19,094 bases of DNA, from assembly GCA_021829055.1 (NCBI GenBank), contig JAJZCS010000011.1, forward strand, positions 1 through 19,094. Reading direction: 5' to 3'. The position numbers and the translations under genes are program-made. The stretch comes from Pseudomonadota bacterium. Lineage in GTDB: Bacteria; Pseudomonadota; Alphaproteobacteria; Acetobacterales; Acetobacteraceae. Below, piece after piece: positions 15,754 to 19,094 of this stretch. The notes below the pieces were generated by a model that saw nothing but the letters and a program-made list of their open reading frames with translations, ran no database searches and was not told where the DNA came from. The number at the start of each line of letters is the position of its first letter. Within the stretch, counting starts at the first letter, position 1.

Positions 15754-16449
15754 ATGAATCGTGTCATTGCCTTTGCCGTTCTTTCGTTTATGGCACTAGC
15801 TGTCGCACGCGCTGCCGGCGATCATCAGTCATGGCCATTCGAGGCGCCGTTTGGCAGTTTCGACGCCACCACCCTACAGCAGGGTTTGGTGGTGTACCAA
15901 GCTGATTGCGCAGAATGCCATGGGTTGCGTTTGATTCGTTATCGTGATCTCAGAGGAATTGGTCTTTCCCATTCCGAGATCGTAGCGCTAACGAGCAAGA
16001 TTAAGCGCATGGTAGGCAAAAAGGAAATGGCCGTGACGCCTGATGACCGGATGCGTGCATTGGACTCACATGGTAGCTCTGTGGCTGCCCCCGATCTATC
16101 CTTGACCGTTGCGGCGCGGCGCGGCGGACCGGAAGCCCTCTACTCGCTGCTAACAGGTTACCGCGAGGCGCCCCCTGATGCCGCGATCATCCCGGGCTAT
16201 TACTACAATGTAGCTTATCCTGGTGGTCAGATTGCGATGGCCCCAGCCTTGAAGAAAGGCTCGGTGACGTTTGCAGATGGCGTCAAGCCTGATGTTGGCG
16301 AAATGGCACACGATGTCACGGTATTCCTCGCGTGGTCTGCGGATCCCACTTTGAATGAACGGAAATTGGTCGGACTAACGGCAATGATCTATCTCGTGGT
16401 TTTCTGGTTGGTCGGCCTCATTGCGTTGCGCCCGGGGCGGGGACGATGA
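15754..16449 (+). CDS. petC: Cytochrome c1 (PetC), shortened
   Basis: Membrane-anchored c-type cytochrome (231 aa) homologous to cytochrome c1 of the bc1 complex. A signal peptide (about 1-20) is followed by WPFEAPFGSFD, the heme site CAECH (52-56), RYRDL, PDLS (113-116), ARRGG, LLTGY, GYYYNVAYPGGQIAMAP with axial M162, and a C-terminal anchor (about 207-226). Heme attachment and axial ligation look intact, unlike the ligand sites in petA and petB. The segment between RYRDL and PDLS is shorter than usual and lacks the normal PSPYPN...AARxxNxGA stretch, so the docking surface is probably changed. GGAG lies 8 bp before the ATG. It overlaps mtnP by 4 bp (ATGA). Confidence 0.9.
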   Translation: MNRVIAFAVLSFMALAVARAAGDHQSWPFEAPFGSFDATTLQQGLVVYQADCAECHGLRLIRYRDLRGIGLSHSEIVALTSKIKRMVGKKEMAVTPDDRMRALDSHGSSVAAPDLSLTVAARRGGPEALYSLLTGYREAPPDAAIIPGYYYNVAYPGGQIAMAPALKKGSVTFADGVKPDVGEMAHDVTVFLAWSADPTLNERKLVGLTAMIYLVVFWLVGLIALRPGRGR

Positions 16450-17327
16450 GTCAAAAAGCCAGAGTAGTTGGCATTGTCGGCGGTTCTGGGCTCTATGATA
16501 TTGAGGGCCTTGCCGACCAGCATTGGGAACGTGTTGCTACCCCGTGGGGCGATCCTTCTGACGAGTTGTTGTTTGGCACTCTGGCGGGGGTGCAGGTTGT
16601 CTTCCTGCCGCGCCATGGCCGGGGACACCGGTTGCCGCCATCCGATCTTAATTTCCGAGCCAATATCGATGCGCTGAAGCGCGTCGGGGTCACTGATATC
16701 CTGTCCCTGTCGGCGGTCGGCAGCCTTCGGGCCGAACTGCCGCCTGGTCATTTCGTTATTGTCGATCAATTCATTGATCGTACCTTTGCGCGCGTGAAGA
16801 GCTTTTTCGGTGCCGGCTGCGTGGCGCACGTCTCAATGGCTAATCCGGTTTGTGCCCGTCTCGGCGATGCTCTCGAGACTTCATCTCGCGCTTTGGACTT
16901 GCCTGTCACCCGCGGTGGTACCTATCTTGCCATGGAGGGACCCCAGTTTTCTACACGCGCGGAAAGCGAGCTTTATCGAAGCTGGGGATGCTCCGTTATC
17001 GGCATGACTAATATGCCCGAGGCAAAACTCGCACGTGAGGCGGAGATTTGTTACGCGACCGTGGCGATGGTGACCGACTACGACTGCTGGCATGATGAGC
17101 ACGAAGCTGTGACCGTAGAACACGTGGTGAAAGTCCTGCTCGGTAACGCCGATCGCGCTCGGGCTTTGGTGCGAGCCGTCGTTCCGAGTTTGGGCGCCGA
17201 ACACCAACATTGCCACGGTGGATGTGATCATGCCCTGGATCATGCAATTATCACGGCGCCATCGGAGCGGGACCCGGCTGTGCTCAGCCGTCTCGACGCC
17301 ATAGGCGGCAGAGTACTTTTTGATTGA
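16446..17327 (+). CDS. mtnP: MtnP, S-methyl-5'-thioadenosine phosphorylase
   Basis: Purine nucleoside phosphorylase family enzyme (293 aa). It splits methylthioadenosine with phosphate to adenine and methylthioribose-1-phosphate, clearing a by-product of polyamine synthesis. Motifs: IVGGSGLYDIEG, LPRHGRGHRLPPSDLNFRAN (phosphate and substrate sites), LSAVGSL, TYLAMEGPQFSTRAES, GMTNMPEAKLAREAEICY and VTDYDCWH. These favour MtnP over inosine or guanosine phosphorylases. A GGGG-rich ribosome binding site precedes the ATG, which overlaps petC by 4 bp. petABC-mtnP adjacency recurs in alphaproteobacteria, so this locus is probably the ancestral bc1 site rather than a stray duplicate. The last 18 bp before convergent argF hold only a weak 5-bp stem. 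Confidence 0.95.
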   Translation: MSQKARVVGIVGGSGLYDIEGLADQHWERVATPWGDPSDELLFGTLAGVQVVFLPRHGRGHRLPPSDLNFRANIDALKRVGVTDILSLSAVGSLRAELPPGHFVIVDQFIDRTFARVKSFFGAGCVAHVSMANPVCARLGDALETSSRALDLPVTRGGTYLAMEGPQFSTRAESELYRSWGCSVIGMTNMPEAKLAREAEICYATVAMVTDYDCWHDEHEAVTVEHVVKVLLGNADRARALVRAVVPSLGAEHQHCHGGCDHALDHAIITAPSERDPAVLSRLDAIGGRVLFD

Positions 17328-17345
17328 TCCCTTGCAGGATCCTTG

Positions 17346-18287
17346 TCAGCCACCCAGAGTCCAGGCGAGGATACCTTGGTGCACAAACAGGCGGTTCTCT
17401 GCTTCATCGAATACTACCGATTGCGGACCGTCGATCACACCAGCTGAAACCTCTTCGTCGCGGTGAGCCGGAAGGCAATGCATAAAGATGGCATCCGTTG
17501 CGGCATGTGCCATCAGTGTTTCATTGACCTGGTATGGTGCAAGCACGGCATGCTGGCGCGCGGCCATATCCTCGTCGCCCATGCTGATCCACGTGTCGGT
17601 CATGACGCAGCGGGCGTCGGCCACAGCTTCAACTGGGTCTTCAGTCAGCAGAATATCCGTGCCCTGAGCCCTCGCCCAGCTTATCGTATCAGCATCAGGG
17701 AGTCTGCTCGGAGGACATGCAAGGCGCAGTGAGCAGCGGAAGCGTGCGGCGGCTTCGATCCAGCTCTTCGCCACATTGTTGCCGTCGCCGACCCAGGCAA
17801 TTTTTTGTCCCGCAATCGGACCGCGGTGCTCTTCAAATGTCATGATATCGGCCATGACCTGGCAGGGATGCGATTTTTCGGTCAGGCCATTGATGACCGG
17901 AACTGTCGCGCATGATGCGAGTTCTAACAGCTTTGCCTCGCGGTCCGTCCGCAGCATAATGGCATCGACATAGCGTGAGAGGACACGGGCAGTGTCGCCG
18001 ATCGTTTCTCCGCGACCAAGCTGCATTTCCCGCGAGGATAGCATAACGACGTCACCGCCGAGCCCGCGCATTGCCATCTCAAAGCTTACGCGTGTCCGTG
18101 TTGAAGGTTTTTCGAAAATCATCGCGAGAGCGCGACCGGCCAACGGACGTGACCCGGCCCGCCCTGCCCGTTTAAAGCGTGCTGCCATGTCGAGAATTCG
18201 GCGCAACGTGGGGGCATCCAAAGCGGCGATATCAAGGAAATGCCGCAAGGTACGGGACCCGGCTTGTCCGGACACCAGCACGCTCAC
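17346..18287 (-). CDS. argF: ArgF, ornithine carbamoyltransferase
   Basis: Transfers the carbamoyl group from carbamoyl phosphate to ornithine, giving citrulline in arginine synthesis (313 aa). Carbamoyl phosphate site STRTR is at residues 62-66 in FEKPSTRTRVSFEMAM. The ornithine and catalytic motifs are EKSHPCQVMAD, DTWISMGDE and FMHCLPAHRDEEVS. The start is taken as the GTG at 18285-18287, which overlaps the argD stop as GTGA. The frame remains open 77 codons further upstream, but that stretch is the argD coding region in another frame. Length is normal for bacterial OTCase. It is the second gene of an argD-argF pair and converges on mtnP. Confidence 0.95.
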   Translation of the reverse strand: MSVLVSGQAGSRTLRHFLDIAALDAPTLRRILDMAARFKRAGRAGSRPLAGRALAMIFEKPSTRTRVSFEMAMRGLGGDVVMLSSREMQLGRGETIGDTARVLSRYVDAIMLRTDREAKLLELASCATVPVINGLTEKSHPCQVMADIMTFEEHRGPIAGQKIAWVGDGNNVAKSWIEAAARFRCSLRLACPPSRLPDADTISWARAQGTDILLTEDPVEAVADARCVMTDTWISMGDEDMAARQHAVLAPYQVNETLMAHAATDAIFMHCLPAHRDEEVSAGVIDGPQSVVFDEAENRLFVHQGILAWTLGG

Positions 18288-19094
18288 TTCGCTGCCACCG
18301 ATAATGATGAGGGGCGGCAGCGCCTCGCTGCTGCAGCCAAGCATGTCAACGCTGTATCGATGTCGGCATCGCCGACGATTAATGGCGGCACCATACGGAG
18401 CACGTTGTTGCTGGCCACGACTGTCAGGAGCCCCTCGGAGAGGCAGGCGTTTTGTACCTCTGTATTGGGTACTGCACAGACCAACCCTTGCATCAATCCC
18501 TGTCCGCGCACGGAGCAAAAAACCTCGGGTTCGGACTTCACTATGGTCTCCAGCCCCATGCGCAATCGCTCACCCTTCTTCACGATATTCTCAAGAAATC
18601 CCGGCTCCAGCAAGACATCGAGTACCGCGTTGCCGGCGGCGCAAGCGAGCGGGCTGCCGCCATACGTCGTGCCGTGGCTGCCAGGAACCAGATGCTTGGC
18701 TACACGCTCGGAAGCCAGAAGGGCTCCAAGCGGAAAACCCCCGGCGACGCCTTTCGCTGTGCTGACCGCGTCCGGAATGACGTGGGTCCATTCATGGGCA
18801 AACAGCTTGCCGGTGCGGCCCATACCGCACTGTACTTCGTCGAATCCCAGGAGCAGGCCGTGTTCATCAGCAATCGCGCGTAGGCCGCACAGATAGTTTT
18901 CCTCGGCCGGTACAATGCCGCCCTCACCTTGGATCGGCTCGACCAGAAATCCTGCCGTTCCTGCCGTGATGGCAGCGCGTGCCGCAGCCAGGCTGTTGAA
19001 CGGCACATGGTCAAACCCGGCCACCGCGGGCCCAAAACCCGCCAGATATTTTGGATTGCCCGTGGCTGATATCATCGCCAGGGTGCGGCCATGG
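18284..19094 (-). CDS. argD: ArgD, acetylornithine aminotransferase (5' end outside window)
   Basis: PLP-dependent class III aminotransferase converting N-acetylglutamate semialdehyde and glutamate to N-acetylornithine. The C-terminal 269 residues are present and the N-terminus lies beyond the right edge. Visible blocks are HGRT-LAMISATG near the edge, FLVEPIQGEGGI, LLLGFDEVQCGMGRTGKLFA, the PLP lysine in STAKGVAGGFPLGA and GTTYGGSPLACAAGNAVLDV. NNVLRMVPPLIV near the end is also typical. DapC activity (lysine pathway) is a common second activity of this family and cannot be excluded. The stop overlaps argF by 4 bp, so the two are co-transcribed. Confidence 0.94.
   Translation of the reverse strand, partial: HGRTLAMISATGNPKYLAGFGPAVAGFDHVPFNSLAAARAAITAGTAGFLVEPIQGEGGIVPAEENYLCGLRAIADEHGLLLGFDEVQCGMGRTGKLFAHEWTHVIPDAVSTAKGVAGGFPLGALLASERVAKHLVPGSHGTTYGGSPLACAAGNAVLDVLLEPGFLENIVKKGERLRMGLETIVKSEPEVFCSVRGQGLMQGLVCAVPNTEVQNACLSEGLLTVVASNNVLRMVPPLIVGDADIDTALTCLAAAARRCRPSSLSVAAK

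Noticed and set aside
17325..17342. Possible terminator between mtnP and argF
   Set aside because: Only a 5-bp GATCC/GGATC stem with a 6-nt loop and no T-run on either side.
18288..18518. Longer argF start about 77 codons upstream
   Set aside because: That segment is argD coding sequence read in another frame and gives an Arg-rich, non-family N-terminus. GTG at 18287 overlaps the argD stop and gives normal length.
1..19094. Mobile elements, CRISPR arrays, tRNA or rRNA genes
   Set aside because: No transposase, repeat-spacer pattern, cloverleaf-like segment or rRNA-like sequence was seen by eye on either strand.

Overview
The window reads as a chromosomal backbone segment of an alphaproteobacterium, probably in the Rhodospirillales/Acetobacteraceae area. 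This is inferred from the alphaproteobacterial DUF4167 gene, the ubiG/lysC divergence, the lysC-flavoprotein-ptsP run, the rodZ-ispG-hisS-prfA-prmC run and the petABC-mtnP linkage. GC content is moderate to high and most genes are tightly packed. I see no tRNA, rRNA, insertion sequence or CRISPR array.

Layout: a partial unrecognised reading frame at the left edge and ubiG (ubiquinone biosynthesis) lie on the minus strand. Diverging from ubiG is a long plus-strand run, 1083-12178: lysC, a nitronate-monooxygenase-type flavoprotein, ptsP (nitrogen-PTS Enzyme I), a RodZ-like HTH membrane protein, ispG, hisS, prfA, prmC and a DUF4167 protein. Many of these genes overlap by about 4 bp or more, which suggests translational coupling. 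Convergent to it on the minus strand are hemF (coproporphyrinogen oxidase) and a small tyrosine-phosphatase-like gene. Diverging from hemF is a four-gene plus-strand operon: petA (Rieske), petB (cytochrome b), petC (cytochrome c1) and mtnP. The right edge holds argF and the 3' part of argD on the minus strand, overlapping by 4 bp.

The striking feature is the petABC operon, 14024-16449. It sits beside mtnP, where alphaproteobacteria often keep the cytochrome bc1 genes, and all three frames are intact. The redox core, however, appears dismantled. The Rieske protein has lost all four [2Fe-2S] ligands (C,H,C,H read as D,A,D,N) but keeps both disulfide cysteines, and it has lost the Tat twin-arginine and the Pro loop. 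Cytochrome b keeps both heme bL histidines (H96, H197) but has Q110 and T211 at the two heme bH positions. Its PEWY motif reads LPWY, and the Qo helix motif is gone. Cytochrome c1 keeps CxxCH and its axial Met but has a shortened, rewritten segment before PDLS. A Q cycle by the known mechanism looks impossible. This is either a new clusterless, single-b-heme derivative of complex III under selection, or a bc1 operon decaying without frameshifts.

Secondary observations: ptsP contains a perfect 12-bp inverted repeat with a 3-nt loop and, separately, a perfect 22-bp palindrome. The flavoprotein gene carries a bulged hairpin. hisS starts with TTG behind an isolated hairpin.
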